The notes: generated from the letters alone by a model not told the origin. Positions 12,773-28,616 are shown, numbered from the stretch's first letter. The stretch: DNA of 64,000 bases from Epiperipatus broadwayi (GCA_028023455.1 JAQFVV010006507.1:868001-932000); one strand, 5' to 3'. Numbers and translations are program-made.

Positions 12773-14370
12773 TGTAATAATCCAACTATTTGGATAATAA
12801 AATCACCAACACTAAGCACAATTAAAATAATTCTATTTATATGAAAAATTAATGATTAATAATAAAAGACAACTTTTGGTATATCACACAACAGAGTTGA
12901 AACAAGATAGGAGTAAAAATATAGTTTCATTTAATCATAAACTATACTAATGTTCAAACTTAATTATATTCATAAAAATATTATTGACTATGGTGACCGA
13001 CCATTCTAGACCACTAAACCACTAGATATTAGTTCTTCTATGGGCTATAAAATTATTTTAGATTTAAAACCATAGCACCAGCCGATACTGAAAAAGTCAT
13101 TGTAGGATATTCTACACCCTCAGTATTATTATACTGTAACATGACCTAATTTGCTAGAGTATGAACTTTTATCTCAATAGCTATTAAAAAATTAATTTAT
13201 CATATTTAGAAGTGAGATATGAAACTAGATCAATAAATAACAAGAATATTTATTATACAATAAGACATAAATAAATAATAAATCGATAAACATTTCTATC
13301 ATTCAGGTGATCCTACTCAAAACAAAAGTTTATCAAAGTCTCCAGTCTAAAATCTTTTTTTGTTAAGCTTTACTTTTTTTTTTCATTTCCTCTGTTTTAT
13401 ATTATGGAGCCTCTTTTGGTATTTCAAAAGTTATAAATCCATATGTGAACATTTAGAGACATTAACTTTTAAACTTCTTTAGCTGCTTTATATTTCAAAT
13501 TATTTGTTATATTTTTTTACATATCTAAAGACACAAATATTTCATGAGAGAGAACTTACATTTAACAATTATTTGCAAGCATAAACATTGTTGGTTAAGC
13601 ACAACTCCGAAATGGCATTTTATGTTTAATCATATATCAGGCCCCCCCAAAAAATTAATTCAGTCTACATTGTACCAGAATAAATGGTATATACACAGTA
13701 ACCTTAGCTGCCTTGGGTCGTTATGGTCATATTATAAGATTCATTTTGTTCATAACTTAGTGACTAAATAAAAACATACTTAAAGATTTATGAGCACCTA
13801 GTAATGAGTGTAAAATTAAAGTCAATCTGAAAATGCTGGAAAAAAAGTGAGCTTTTAATAAAAAAATTAAATCACATTTTATTTAAGCTGCTATTGTTTA
13901 AAAATACCTGTCATATTTATCATCCTGCTAATAACTTTTTTAGTTATTTTATTAATTATCATAACAAAAATATTTGTTACAATACAAAAATGTTTTTTTT
14001 TTATAAATTTCTTATTTTTACAAAACAAACTTGAATATTTCTTTTTAAAATCATATTTTAATTCCAAAGTTTGAATAATTAACTTTTAATTTTTTAAATT
14101 TACTTATTTATTCCTTTTTTAATACCATTTTTATTAAAATTGTTACCCCAATGGTAATCAGCATTTATCCATTCTTGTGGTCAATTATGTATCTTGCTTT
14201 AAAACTGGTACATTATATAATAGAAACAGTTAATAAATTTTTTTAGTGATAGACATTTTAAAGAAAGAATTCTTTTAAAAAGTTTAATCAATTTTGTGAC
14301 GACATTCAAAAGTGAAAATTTTCATAAATATATTTTGAAACTATTTTATAAAAATATAATATATTTTTTT
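12773..14370 (-). mobile_element. LTR of the minus-strand element (outer end not resolved)
   Basis: It starts TGTAATAATCC on the plus strand. Around 13000-13110 it shares a recognisable block with the LTR at 38916-40513 (AGCACCAGCCGATACTGA against GGCACCAGCTAGTCTGAAG). The right edge is uncertain. I place it before 14380 because a splice-bounded exon begins at 14470. A C run (13623-13629) lies inside. Confidence 0.45.
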
Positions 14371-14469
14371 TTTCCAGTTTCAACTAATTACACTAAAAAT
14401 AAAAAGGAAAGGTAGAAAAAAATTGGGAAGTAATGAAAAACTGAAGGTTTGTAATATACAATTGCTTAC

Positions 14470-14631
14470 CTTTACTGGGGCATTCTTCACTAAAATTACC
14501 ATAACTTCCATCAACACGATAAATCCATCTTCCTATTAAGTTAACATTGGAGCCAAAAGTGATATTACAGGCATGAATGGTTCCAGAAGAAGGTATTGGA
14601 GTGTATATATCCCCATCCCCAGCATTGATAC
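14470..14631 (-). CDS. Single internal exon, NIDO-domain-like secreted or membrane protein
   Basis: On the minus strand a 162-bp open stretch is bounded by an acceptor (ACTATAGTAG before 14631) and a strong donor (AAAG followed by GTAAGC after 14470). Both junctions are phase 1, as is common for exons encoding extracellular modules. Its base composition is clearly less AT-rich than the surroundings. The 53 or so residues include HACNITFGSN, GRWIYRVDG and NFSEECPSK. The pattern NVxxxGRWIYRVDG resembles the end of the NIDO domain of nidogen, tectorin and SNED1-type proteins, where a G-x-W-x-(F/Y)-R-(V/I)-D motif closes the domain. No other exon of the gene is recognisable in the window, so its introns must be long. 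The splice bounds are seen; the domain name is recognition by eye and could be another cysteine-bearing extracellular module. Confidence 0.6.
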
Positions 14632-16456
<1,825 letters not shown>

Positions 16457-17049
16457 GCAAATATATTGTGAACATCTACCAACATTATGCATCCATTCAT
16501 CTAACCATTTAGATACCTCTTTATTCAAATGTGTAATATGAATATCTATCTGTATATTTATGTATTTATTCATTGACTTTTTTGTGTATATGTTAATGTT
16601 GTAATGGTTTTAGAGGATAATGATTAAGAGTTTTTCATAGAAATGAGAACAAAAAGAAAACTCAAATATTTATGAATCTAGAATAGTGTGTCAATGTATG
16701 CACAAAATAAGTGATTTAAGAATTTTAAATATTCAGTTAATAAGCAAACTATTGCTGATACAACAAGCAATAATTACCTTTAGATAATTCATCATAATTA
16801 CCAATATCTGTTCCAATTATTTTCTTTAATTCAAGTAAATAATTTCAAATTTTTTGAAAATTCCAAAATATTCAAGTTTCTTGAAAAGTTTAAAAAAATT
16901 ATGGTGGCAAAAAATATGACTAACTAAAATAAGAAATCATTAACATGGAAATATTAGTAAAAACAAATTTATCTTAAATTTTTCTCACAACCATTCTTTT
17001 AATTTATTAATTAATTGATTTTCTTAAGTGAAATTGACTAGTACAAATA

Positions 17050-17051
<2 letters not shown>
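16457..17051. other. AT-rich stretch, no feature seen
   Basis: No coding sequence or repeat family recognised. Confidence 0.5.

Positions 17052-17105
<54 letters not shown>
17052..17105. repeat. (AT)n microsatellite
   Basis: About 27 uninterrupted AT dinucleotides. No element end abuts this one, unlike several other (AT)n tracts in the window. Confidence 0.97.
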
Positions 17106-17107
<2 letters not shown>

Positions 17108-17852
17108 GGAATAACCTTACCACAGACAATTGAAACAAAACGCCACCTTTAATATAAAAGAAAATCTGATAATAAATCTTCTTTAATATGAAGCCATAAA
17201 TATCATGAATATATCCTTTGATATAAATGGTGTCATTCTTAAAATGATTTATAAAAAGGTTATTTCTATTTCAAATATATATAAATTGTGATGAAATAAT
17301 AAACCTAGCTTTAAAAATTTTATTGGCTTATCAATATTACATTTATTATTACTATCACTAAGATTACTGTTACAAATTCTATTATTGAAATAATGTTGAT
17401 ATCGTATATGAACTACATTATGAAGCAAAATCCAAGATGCCTGCGCCTATATATTTATAGAGTATAAAAACACTTGTGTCATATTTTAAAAACCATGGTT
17501 TATATCTAATTATCAATACTAACACACATATAAAGTTCATTTTTAAAACAATAATATGTTAACAAAAATGCATAATACTGTCAATCCAAGTAGCATTAGC
17601 AAAGCAGTAATTATATTATTTCAGGATAATATTAAAACCATTTATAATAGTCATAAACTTTTAATCTAATATGTGAGTATGTATGTGTATGCACAAGGAT
17701 TCAAGATTTTTTGACATATTTAGACAATAAAAGTATTAGCCCTAAATATTTAGGTAAATTTATTGGTGGTAATAAAATGAAATTTACAGTGAGAACATTA
17801 TATAAAACAAATTATCTATTTTAATATCTGTCTGTGAATATTTATTTTAAAT
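17106..17852. other. AT-rich stretch, no feature seen
   Basis: No coding sequence, repeat family or RNA gene recognised. Confidence 0.5.
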
Positions 17853-18230
17853 TGTAAAGTTAAGAGCGTGCTAATAGCTCTAAACAAGCTTTTTTTTTTT
17901 TATTTATGATAAATGCTACTACAAGAGAAGGCATTCAAATCATGGTCCCCATCCCCAGACCGGTTTCGACCTATGGGTCTCTTCAGTGAGGAGTTGGGAC
18001 ATTGGATCTAAAAAACCAACTCAAGCAAAGCATTTATCTAAAAGATAATTGTTAGAAGAAGATCTGAAACTTTTAGACATCTACATGTCTTTAAAGTCAG
18101 CTCTCCAACTGAAAAAATCATATGGGCCTGAACTTAATTCAGATACTCCATATATTAGTAGGCTTAGCTCTTTAATTTAGCTAAAGCCACAACAGCAAAA
18201 TAATAATATTAGCACGCTCTTAACTTTACA
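17853..18230. mobile_element. MITE-like element with perfect 24-bp terminal inverted repeats
   Basis: The 378-bp segment begins TGTAAAGTTAAGAGCGTGC (17853-17876) and ends with the exact reverse complement of all 24 bases (18207-18230). It has no coding capacity. It contains the GC-richer core CCGGTTTCGACCTATGGGTC at about 17959-17978, followed by TCTTCAGTGAG. Perfect ends suggest recent activity or selection. I see no convincing target duplication (left flank TTTTAAAT, right flank TATTAGTA), so the superfamily cannot be assigned. Confidence 0.8.
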
Positions 18231-19320
18231 TATTAGTAAGTGCAAGCTATATATAAGTCATGTGACTTCTGACTTGTTACTATTACTATTATTATTTTAA
18301 ATTGATAAATGAGTGTATTAATTTTATTAAAGAATATAATATTGTATTTCAATACATTTTAAAATATTGTTGCTTTGTATTCTTTAAAATCATAAAAACT
18401 TGTCTGCCATCCATCATATCTTAGCAACAATAACCAGGTTTTTTTTATAAAATACTAAAAGAATGAGAAAATTTTAGTCAATATGATAAACAAACTGGTC
18501 AGATAATTAAAATCTATAAATACATCTCCCAATTAGAAATTTTTCACTTTCATTACCAGCTATCTATAGGAAAGTTGTATAAAGCTTGAATTTATATAAG
18601 CTAGCTTGATATCATGAATCATGGCAATGAAAAAGGAGTGAATCAAACAAACATTTGACCCATGTGGAAAATGTGCCTCTAAACTATCTGCATTAAATAA
18701 GTAAAAAAAACCTAAATCTTAAATTTTTTATTGAAATACAAAATTTCAAACCTAAACAAATTAAGAACATTATTTGATTCTAAAATTGCCTGAGAATACA
18801 ATTATTACTGTTACTTAAACATTTTTGGGTAAATACCTATATATTGGATAATTATTGTCATATAGATTTTAAACTAATGGATTTTCTATGTGTAAATATT
18901 TTTTAAGAATTACAATAATTACCAAATTTGATTTGTTGTAATATTACTAATTAGCTGTTCTATACCACCAGGAATGAATTAAGCATATGTGATTTTCTTA
19001 TATATTTTTTGTAAACTAAAATTAATGTTTTATACTTAGATAAAAAAAAAAATGTCATTTTTTATTATTTTACAGGGATTATTGCACTGTTATCTGGATT
19101 TTACAAGTAAAATGCCTAAGAATTTGAATTATTTTATAAATATTTGAAAAGACTGTGTCAGGATAAAAATATTGAAAATTTTAAAACATTCTAAATGAAA
19201 TTTAAGTTTTAGGAATATGTCTTTTTATGATTGTAGATAATTGTTTTGGGTTAAATAAATTTGTCACAATAGGAAGGATAAAAAATTTAATTGTTTTAAT
19301 TTAGCATGTATAGTGTTCCG
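18231..19320. other. AT-rich stretch, no feature seen
   Basis: No convincing ORF or repeat. A short purine- and pyrimidine-rich mix surrounds 18400-18700. Confidence 0.5.
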
Positions 19321-21679
19321 GTCAAAACAGTCTGCTCACTCAACATGACTCAAATTCCAAGCAAAAGTATCTCAAATTCCAATCATGCTCAAGAAACATG
19401 TCAGGAGCAATCCTGAATTCTAACCTATTTACCTGTTCTTTCAGTCTCTGACACCATGAACAACCATGCTGATGATACAGCACATTTATTTAATTCCAGG
19501 CTTGGAACAAAGCAGAAGAGCATAATATATGACTGATGATGATGATCGAGACAAGAGTAGCACAGAAATTACATTTCTTAAAGTTATGTTTATTAATGCT
19601 ACACTATTAACTAGAAATTAATAATTCACAACTAGGATTTACATATTATATAAGTTTAATAAAATATTAAGAGAACACATATATTACACAAAGAAATTTC
19701 ACGCTTGGTATAATATTAACTATTTACAAAATTTTGGAAATTGTTTTATATAATCCCTTTTAGGTTAATTATTCAATAGACATAATTTTACTGAATGAGT
19801 TATAACTTGTGTGGAGTTGAAAATGCCAATTTGTAAGTATTTAAAAATATGAAGTTGTGGATGCATATAAAAATTTACAAGATCGGAACAGATTCGGATT
19901 ACAGAAAGATGCTTGATAATTTAGCATTAATTATTTTGTTTAGCATTAATCATTTTGACAAGAAAAAGGAAATATATTGTCTCAATCATTTATTTACAAT
20001 TTTAAAATCATTACATATGTTTGACAGACATTATTTGAAAATAACGTCTTTAGAATAAGTATACAAGAAACAAACAATATGTTACATTGACAGAGAGAGG
20101 CAAAGTATATAATCATTAAGGTTTTACAGAGAATATGTATTGATTTATGTCTAAGGTAATAGATTAGTATTTTAAACAAAGGTAGTTTAAAAACAATGTA
20201 CTGACTAATTAGCATGTTGGCGTATTTCAGGAATGAGTCATTTTTCCAAGACCTCATTGCGACTAACAAAAGATCAAACAGGCATAAATCAATTTAATAA
20301 AACAATAACGATACCAGCATATCATTAGAGAAACATTGATCTTATGATAATTTGAATACTTCATCATTTTTAATACATTTGAGAATGAATCAGGGTTGGT
20401 ATGTCCACACATTTTGGTGGAACAATACCGAATGGAAGTGGTTAGGTTTAAATACCCAGAGCCATTTGTATGGAACATCCACAGCACAATCAAAACCTCA
20501 CATCTCATGTTCCACAAAAAGTAGTGTATACTTCTGATTACTAATGACTTAGAGACAGTAGGTCAGGGAGCTTTGGACTTTCAAAGTTCCCAATAACAAA
20601 AGAATAAAAAAATGTAAGTACTATAAGAGAAAGAAAAGATATGTCAGCGGTGTTATACCCAAGAAATAAAATTAATATATTATATTCTGGAGTCTGAAAA
20701 GGATTTGAACTCTGCACAATGATATGCTTAAACAAAAAATCATTAATCAGATTATAACTGATAATAACTCTTAACTATTCAGGGTAACTAATAAAATTAT
20801 TTATAAATCCGATTTCAATCAATGTTTTTAGTAACAGAATTAACCCTCCAGGCAAATAGCAAGTTGGTGTGATAACAATATTGAGGTTCACAATCTTGTA
20901 AATGACAATTTAAGATTAAATGTAAATAACAAAGTAACAGTATGCATCCACAATAATCTAATTTAAATGAGAAAATGAGAATAAAAGATTTAAATATAAA
21001 AAAAAAATCAACTTAGCAAGCATTTTCTGTTAAAATGATAGCTTTACTAATAAATTTTAACAAAAACCCTTGATTCTTCCTCGATTAAACAAATAAAATA
21101 ACCCCTTATTATACTGGTGACAAATGATATTGTCATATTAATTAAATAGAATAAATTGTCTACATACATAAAATGAATAAGTAAAATTATCCAATGGAGC
21201 TGCAGAAAGTTATATACAAAAAATTAAGCATGAAAGGTAAGTTAAAATTACACTAAAATAGTAGGGATTACAGACAGATAGAGTTCAAGAACAAAATTAG
21301 CAGGAATTATGCACTAATACATTAAGGAAGTCATAGTTTTATTACATATTTTATAAAATTAAAGCACCTTTTCATTAAGTGAGGTTACCTCAGGAAAGCA
21401 CGGCATAGCAGGCAGGCAGTCAAGGACAGCATTCAGGTAATCATATAGAATGCTTGGTCCTTCAAATGAGAAGCAGGCAGACAGTTTTTCAAGAAAAGGA
21501 GAGAAAGGTGAAAGATTCCCTCTACTCAAAATTCATAGCACTGAACTTGTGTTGACTTCTTAAAATTGAAGACCTGAAAACACTTTTTGAATCTGACAAT
21601 TTACTTACTGATTGAAACGTTCTGAAAGAATTTACTAAGTAAGTAACTTTTATTTTGTTCTATGGGCTCTTTTATACAT
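19321..21679 (-). mobile_element. Possible LTR of a minus-strand element
   Basis: Several weak signs agree. A block TTTATTTAATTCCAGGC at about 19478 resembles the sequence before the AGTCTGAAG block of the 38916 LTR. A TATTTAAA box lies on the minus strand near 20446. The right edge ends TTATACA and is followed by ACCCCCA (21691-21697), the complement of a G-rich polypurine tract placed like that at 40514. The left edge is not defined. Opposed open frames at 20263-20537 have no recognisable domain. Confidence 0.3.
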
Positions 21680-22049
21680 TTTTATAATACCCCCAATAAT
21701 GCGGTTTCACATGCTCACAGCTATCCCTGTAATCTTAATTTTAATTAGTAAAATATTTAATTAGCAAAATTTTAAAACAGATAAGGCTCGAAATATCATT
21801 TTACATATTTGTAAAAAATTGCCAATGAATTAACAAAAAGATTCCTCATAGTTTTAATTAAATTTTAGTTCTAATTAGTGAAAATAATCTGACTACAGAT
21901 AAAGATCGTTTCAGTATTTTCAGCCTTCCCCATTTATTTTTTTGTTTTTGAATTCGAACATTTTAATTAAAATACATATATAAAAAACAATACAATTTTC
22001 AGCAATAAATATTACTAAATCATTGGTTTTTCCATATATATATATATAT
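21680..22049. other. Possible internal remnant ending in (AT)n
   Basis: If 19321-21679 is an LTR, this is the adjoining 3' internal remnant. No coding is seen. It ends in the AT tract 22034-22049 that abuts the next element. Confidence 0.35.
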
Positions 22050-25000
22050 TCTAACCATGCCTTTGTGCATCCTCACTTTCAGATAATATATGATATAAAT
22101 AAAACGGGTTCTAGCTCAGTTAATAATTAATAAATGAAATATTCAGCATTAAAATTAAATATTTCTCTAGCTCAAATTTAAAAATATGAATAAGGTTCAA
22201 TTTATAAAAATAAATTAAGTAAATATTTTAATTATTTTCATGAGACTTGAAGTGAAAATACAGGTGACAAGATAGATTACATTGAGCCAATATCTTACAG
22301 GATACTACCTCAATGGCATAAGAACACTATCCCCCCTTATTACTATTTCAAATAACAAACTCATAGTATTCTTACGACTTTAATAACTTCTACTCACTAA
22401 GATTAAACTAATAATTAAGTCTTAATCTTCTATTTGTAATAATCTAGGTCAAATAAAATGTCAGGTTCATAAAGTTTATTCTAAGTTAATAAAAAATACA
22501 GTAGTAAAATACAAGAAGGGAATTTTATGTCATAATCTACTACACTGAAACTAATAATAATAAATAGTAATAATAATATTCTTCATGTAATAATATAATG
22601 TAACAGACGGGGTTCGAATACAAGAGATAATGCGATATACAGTGTTAGTTGCGAGTGTTGATAGGGAGTGACTGTGTATATGTGAAAAGATGTATAAATA
22701 GTCATTCGAACCCTGTTACAAAGAGTGTGAAAGTAATGCATAATCTGTTAAATGTTGGACTGTATGCTTATATAAATATAGTTGTATGTGTGTTATTATA
22801 AAGTGTGTATATGTATTAATGGTTATATGTGGGATTGACGAGAGGCAATTATATACAGAGTTGTATAAATTTGTTATTGATTATACATATATATTTTGTT
22901 GTTCGTTAATTTTTTTTTTAAATTCTACTTTTAATAATATTGGTGGTAACAAGTGTTTCTTGATAAATCTATTGAGCATGTAAGGACAGAAATAGAAATG
23001 AATCAGTTGCTGTGGGCATATTGAGTTAATGACTGGCGTCAAGAAGTCTGAGAACTGGTCAAGTTGGTATTCTGAAACAATACAAGATCTGGTCAGTGGC
23101 GTACGAATATACAAAGGAAAATACGAAGTTAATGAGTGTAAAAGAAAAGAACTATTTGGCTGGTGAAAATGATATAAGAGTGATTAGGAAAAAGAGAGTC
23201 GTGGCACAGATTTTGGATTGTATGAACATATAATTATTTAAGAAGTTTTATTAATATTCCCATCAAAATGTTGGGGTAATTAAATAGTGTGGGTTTCGTT
23301 AAATCGGCCCAGTGGATTGTTATGGTAGAACTCACCTGAATCGGATTTACAAACTTCGATTTTTAAAATTTTATCAAGTGTAATGGCGACGAAGGATCTT
23401 CGACAACTTGGACCTCTTAATGAAGCGAACGAAATCATCTACTCCACCTCTATGATATACTATTAGGTGTAACACATTGGAACCGTTTACCATCTTTGGG
23501 ATCAACAAATATCAATAAGGCCAGTATTTCTTTAAAATTATAAATGTGCAGACTGCTATTTTTGACCACGTGGAATTCGATCGTGATTAAGGTATAGTGA
23601 CCCTTTCTCTATATATGTGTTCAATAGATGTGTATTCATAAAAGGACTCGTGTTACTTCTATATTAAATACCGTAATAAATCTTGTTTAAATTAAATAAA
23701 ATAAAACATTAAATTAACAACTCTGATGTGTAATTGCACTCTTTCATTGATATATATATATATATATATGCATCGGAATAAATGGGTTGAGCGCATGAGT
23801 ATTAAGTTATGTATATGCATGTATAAAACTTAGAATTTAATGGTAATTAGTGTAATAGCATATAGCATAATTTGTTATAACTTCTGGGCTAGAGTAATAG
23901 ATTTATAAACAAGTAAATTATCATATAGTATAAGTAGATATGTAAGACGTAGTCGGGAATTGTCTTTGCTTTGTTCTCTAGTTAGACCATGTTCCCCAGA
24001 CCTTGAGATTGAGCTAGTCCGGACGTGCTATCTTAAATATATATATATACAGAACCCTTATTTATGTTTTCGATGAATATAATTCTTATCAAAGTGTAAG
24101 ATTGGTGCGTGAGATGGAATTTAAACCATGCTCATAAATATACTTACTCGGAGCTGTGGGAAAGAATGTATACCTGCGTGAATTCTAGAATAATATTATG
24201 GGTAGACGCTTACAATAATAAACACGTGGTAGCATTTGATAATCTGACGAACAAAAGTAAGTGGCAACTGATAGCATATAATTCTATATACTATTGTGAT
24301 AACTACTTTATGACCAATAAAAACAATGTTAAATTATGATTATTAAATTAAAAGAATACCAATAAAATATTTAAATTCTTAAAATAATTATCTATTTATC
24401 TTTTTGTGCAAACTTATATATTTGTTTCAATTATTATGAATATATCGTGATTTCATGTAGTGAAGTGGAGAAATAAACAATCCAGACACAAAAATTTTGA
24501 AAAACAAATTTTAACAAAGTTTATTAATAACAACAAAATAAAATAAACAATTTATGTACACTATTTACAATCGATATCCTTATTTTATACTGTACATTTT
24601 TATCTACTGGGTTATAAAAATAATTTATATTTAGTTATATCTTTATTTAGACTTAAGACAAAATAAAATGATAACATTTGGTTTCTCGTTATGGTTAACT
24701 TATTACAACTATATTTACTTATTTTATTAGCAAAATATTTCATCCTTAATATTATTAAACTATTTTATTTTTTAAACATTCATAGGAAAACATTCTACAA
24801 AAAAAAAAAAAATTAACTTTATAATGAGTATAGATTTCTTAAAAAATTAAACAAATTTCATCTTGCAATTTCAAAGATGTTACATAAAATATTTATCCAA
24901 AATTCAGTATTAGATTTTAGTGGATATCATTTATCACACGATGTTTACTAATCATAATATATTCTTATTTAGCCTTACTTTAGTATGATATAAGTGTATC

Positions 25001-28000
25001 ATTTAATGTATTCCTGTTATTCAATAAACAAAAAAATATACTATGCATATTCCTTACATTTATTGTATATTATTGTATTTTAAAAATATGCAATACTTAT
25101 TTTTCCTCTAAAAATAATAATAAAGCATTCAAAAAAAATATTAACATTTTAAATAAAATATCTTTGTCTAGATACTCCATTTTAAAAATTTATATTTCAT
25201 TTCCGAAATAAAATTCAAAATATATTCTATGATTCTTTCCTTTCCTTAGGATACATTGGACCTTCAATTTCAAATTATAAAATTCTGTTCCTTATAAGCA
25301 AATAAACTAATCTTATACAAAACGATAGCATAACCTAAGCTCTAAATTATTTACCATTTCTTTTCAAAATATTTTACTAAACGATGCAGTTATATGAAAT
25401 AAAGATAGCGAAACAGATGCATAAGATTTAAGGAAGAAAGCTAGAGCATAAATCATAACATATCTCAACAAATCATGGCACAGTGCATTAACTAGATATA
25501 GAGGTATTACATTTACTGGTCTAATATCCTTTATTACATAAACGATGTTAAAGCTATTCCTTCAGCTTTATTAGAACATTAAATATTTAAAGAAATATAA
25601 AACACTATCTAAATAAAATGTGTACCAGTCTTAGGACTTTGTTAACTATGCTGATACCCACATAAAGACTAAGTATTATTCACATTCCTTATAACATCCT
25701 ATTTCTTAAAACATCATCTTGGTTTCCTGTCTACCCACCTACTTCCAAGCCACTATCTCAACATTATTTCTCAAGATTTTCCACATCTTACATTGATAAA
25801 TAACTATCTGTATTTACAAAACAAAAAATAAAATTCATTGATAATTAAACAATCCCACTGTTCCATAAGAAAAGTTTGTCTACTTCATCATTCTGTATGC
25901 TTAATCATATACAATCTAATCAGACAATATTTGAATATCCTAACATGAAAATTTTAAAAGAATCACATAATTATTTGTTATTATGTTGAATTATATCACT
26001 AATATAAAAAAAAATCATTGTATGCATATCTTCAAATCAATTCTATCTCATAATGTTTTTAAAATGTTGTATAAAATGCGTTACATATAATTAATACTTT
26101 TACACTTCATTCTTACGATTCATAGATGATCTAAAGAAAACAAAAATATACATTATAAATTATTAATAGTTATTACTATTACCAAATAACCTTTATCTGG
26201 TCATCATTTGCAGTAGGTTTTCTTCATCCACTTGAACATTGCAGACATAAAGAAAATTCACACCCATGCACTTTATTTTAAAATGTTCTTATAAAAAATT
26301 ATTAAATTATGATATTATAAAATTTTAATGTTATTAATCCCTTAATGTTTTATGTTTTCCTAATCCTATAAAATAGAAAAAATTACATTTAAACTAAGTT
26401 AGTAAAAAAAAAAAAAAAAAAATCAAGACTATAATTACTTATTTCTTCATTAAGTCTTTACTTGATAAAAGTCCTTGATAGAGTTCATAAAGATTATTAT
26501 TGTCTCTAGTTTTTTTTTAATGTTCTTCCTAAAAAATGCGTTAATCTTCAAGAGCGTCCCCCCCCCGCTTCGTTGCAATGATGATGAACAAGAACAATCC
26601 ATTGAGGGTAGTTGGCGAGCAATTTTTAAAATAATAGTAAAATAAAATAATACGTGTTTTAAATCTTAAAAAATATAATAAAATCTTTGTTAACCCATTT
26701 AGTAAATTTTATAAAAACAATCCTTGGTTTTACTGTTTTAAATAATTATTATTAAAGATTCATTATACTAAACTATTCCTGTGAAGCTTCTTAAATAATT
26801 TTACTTTAAAAATATTCGGTAGCCTTTTCCACAATATCTCCATGGATCCATTTTTAATCAACTATTATTTGTTCATTCTTTTATATAGGTTTACATCCTT
26901 GATAAAGTGCTTCAAAACAAATACTTCTAAAAATGCATTTTTAATATTTCTGAGACTAGAAGTTTTTAATATCACAACTCCTTAACAAAATCTTCTCTGT
27001 AAGCTCTTTTTTTAATTTTTGTAAAATATATTCTTTTAAAAATTGTTTCCTTTAAAAAGGACTAAACATTCTATTTCTTTCATTATTATACTTTATGATA
27101 ATTCATAAGATATAAGTATCTTATTCTTTTTTAAAACTCCTGAATAAGCTTATAAATAATGCGTCACAAAATTTTTTTAGACGGCAAATAGATTTCCATT
27201 GCATCAGTATAATGTCTGTTCTGTGGTTTTTATGCACTAAAACAGTTTTCTGGTTAAGCATTAATAAAGTTGTATCAAAAATATTCCAAAACATTTTTAT
27301 ATTATTATAATTTATATGCATTTTATTCTACAGTATATCCATCTTTTCATTGCGAAATTTTAGGTTAAATTTTAGATAAAATAATCCTGGCAAGGAAAAC
27401 TTTTAAAAACTAGCAAATCATTTCAATGAAGTTTCGAAATATATTATAGTTTAAAACTCTCTTTTCAAAGTATATAAAAGTATCCTATTAGTTATAATAA
27501 ATGAAGTATAAGAGACTACTATAAATTGACTAAATAATAAATTTTTTAAAGATTTTTCACCTCAAATAGCTTCTGATATTATTCAGCTACCTGGTATGTT
27601 ATTAATTACCACTAACACATTATTAAACTCTCCAGTACATTATTAGTCTCTGGTATTTATACCTTGCAAGAATACCTTATCCTATTGGTTAATTCTTACT
27701 TTTAGCTTGAGAACAAATTTACATGTTTTCAATTTTTTACAGAATTGAAATTCCAAATTATTTAAAATACTACCTTTAAATCAATTATTACTTTATTTAA
27801 ATTATTTAATCATTTAAAATAACTTTTAAAATAATTTTAATATTTATTCCACTCTTACATACGATAGTTGACTTAACATTTAATATTTGCTTTTATGCTA
27901 GGTAATCATTATATCCAATTCTATAATGCTATTTTAAAACATTTAGAAATAACTACGTAATATTTTAATATTCACTTCTATGACAGATAATAATTCTATT

Positions 28001-28616
28001 CAACTCTATAATATAACTTTAAAAATATTTCAAACTTTGTTAATCTAAATTCAAACAAGCATGTGTATGCAACTCTATATTACATAAGTCACATGATTAA
28101 TAAATTTGACAGACGATTTTTAATCTATTTCTCTGTCTGAATTTATAAAATTGCTACACTTATTATATTAAATAATATAATTATAAAATTTTGGAAAAAT
28201 AATTTAAAAATATAGAATTAAATACAATTTTCACTATCATAAAGTTTATTTTTAAAATGTACGATATTAATTTTGACTATTATAGATGATTTATAAATTT
28301 AAATATAACATTTATTAAATTACCAGTTTTAAACTATTAATATTTGACATTTAAATATACTTTTAACTATTTACAGCTGAGTTATTTAATATGGCCAGCT
28401 TTTGCAACCATATGCAACAATATTTTAAGCTTTACTTAACTACTTTTAAATGATTCACTATAATTTAAAATACTACGTATTTTCTTTAGCTTCAAATTGT
28501 ACTTTATAATATAATTGACAAACTATAATTAACATATCAAAAGAACATATTCTAAAATTTAAAATTTTTAGTGATTGACTGTGATGAACTATTACTGACC
28601 TATAGAAAAGGGCACA
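22050..28616 (-). mobile_element. About 5-kb non-coding repeat (probable giant solo LTR), copy 1
   Basis: This is the reverse complement, diverged, of 33771-38895 along its whole length. Matching landmarks include 28560-28616 with 33771-33825, 24480-24560 with 37960-38040, 24215-24330 with 38180-38260, and 22050-22590 with 38350-38895. Both copies stop exactly at (AT)n tracts. On the minus strand it begins TGTGCCC and ends GGTTAGA, like the ends of the LTRs at 38916-45392 (TGTGCC and GGTACA). There is no coding capacity, and a poly-C/G run lies near 26559. Removing the inserted LTR at 22599-24214 leaves about 4.95 kb. Reading it as a solo LTR of a very large element is inference. Confidence 0.6.
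22595..24218. mobile_element. Solo LTR with 4-bp target duplication inside the 5-kb repeat
   Basis: A 1616-bp segment at 22599-24214 begins TGTAACAGACGGGG and ends GACGCTTACA. It is flanked by ATAA on both sides (22595-22598 and 24215-24218). The other copy of the 5-kb repeat shows the empty site, GATAATATAATAAATACATG near 38255-38275, with a single ATAA. This is direct evidence for insertion and a 4-bp duplication, fitting a Ty3/Gypsy-type integrase. A TATAAATA box at 22693 and AATAAA sites near 23675 suggest plus orientation. A 76-codon frame at 24109-24339 crosses the boundary and is not a gene. Confidence 0.85.

Noticed and set aside
20263-20537. Facing ORFs of 84 and 61 codons
   Set aside because: They overlap antisense, have no recognisable domain, and lie in a probable LTR with a TATA-like box.
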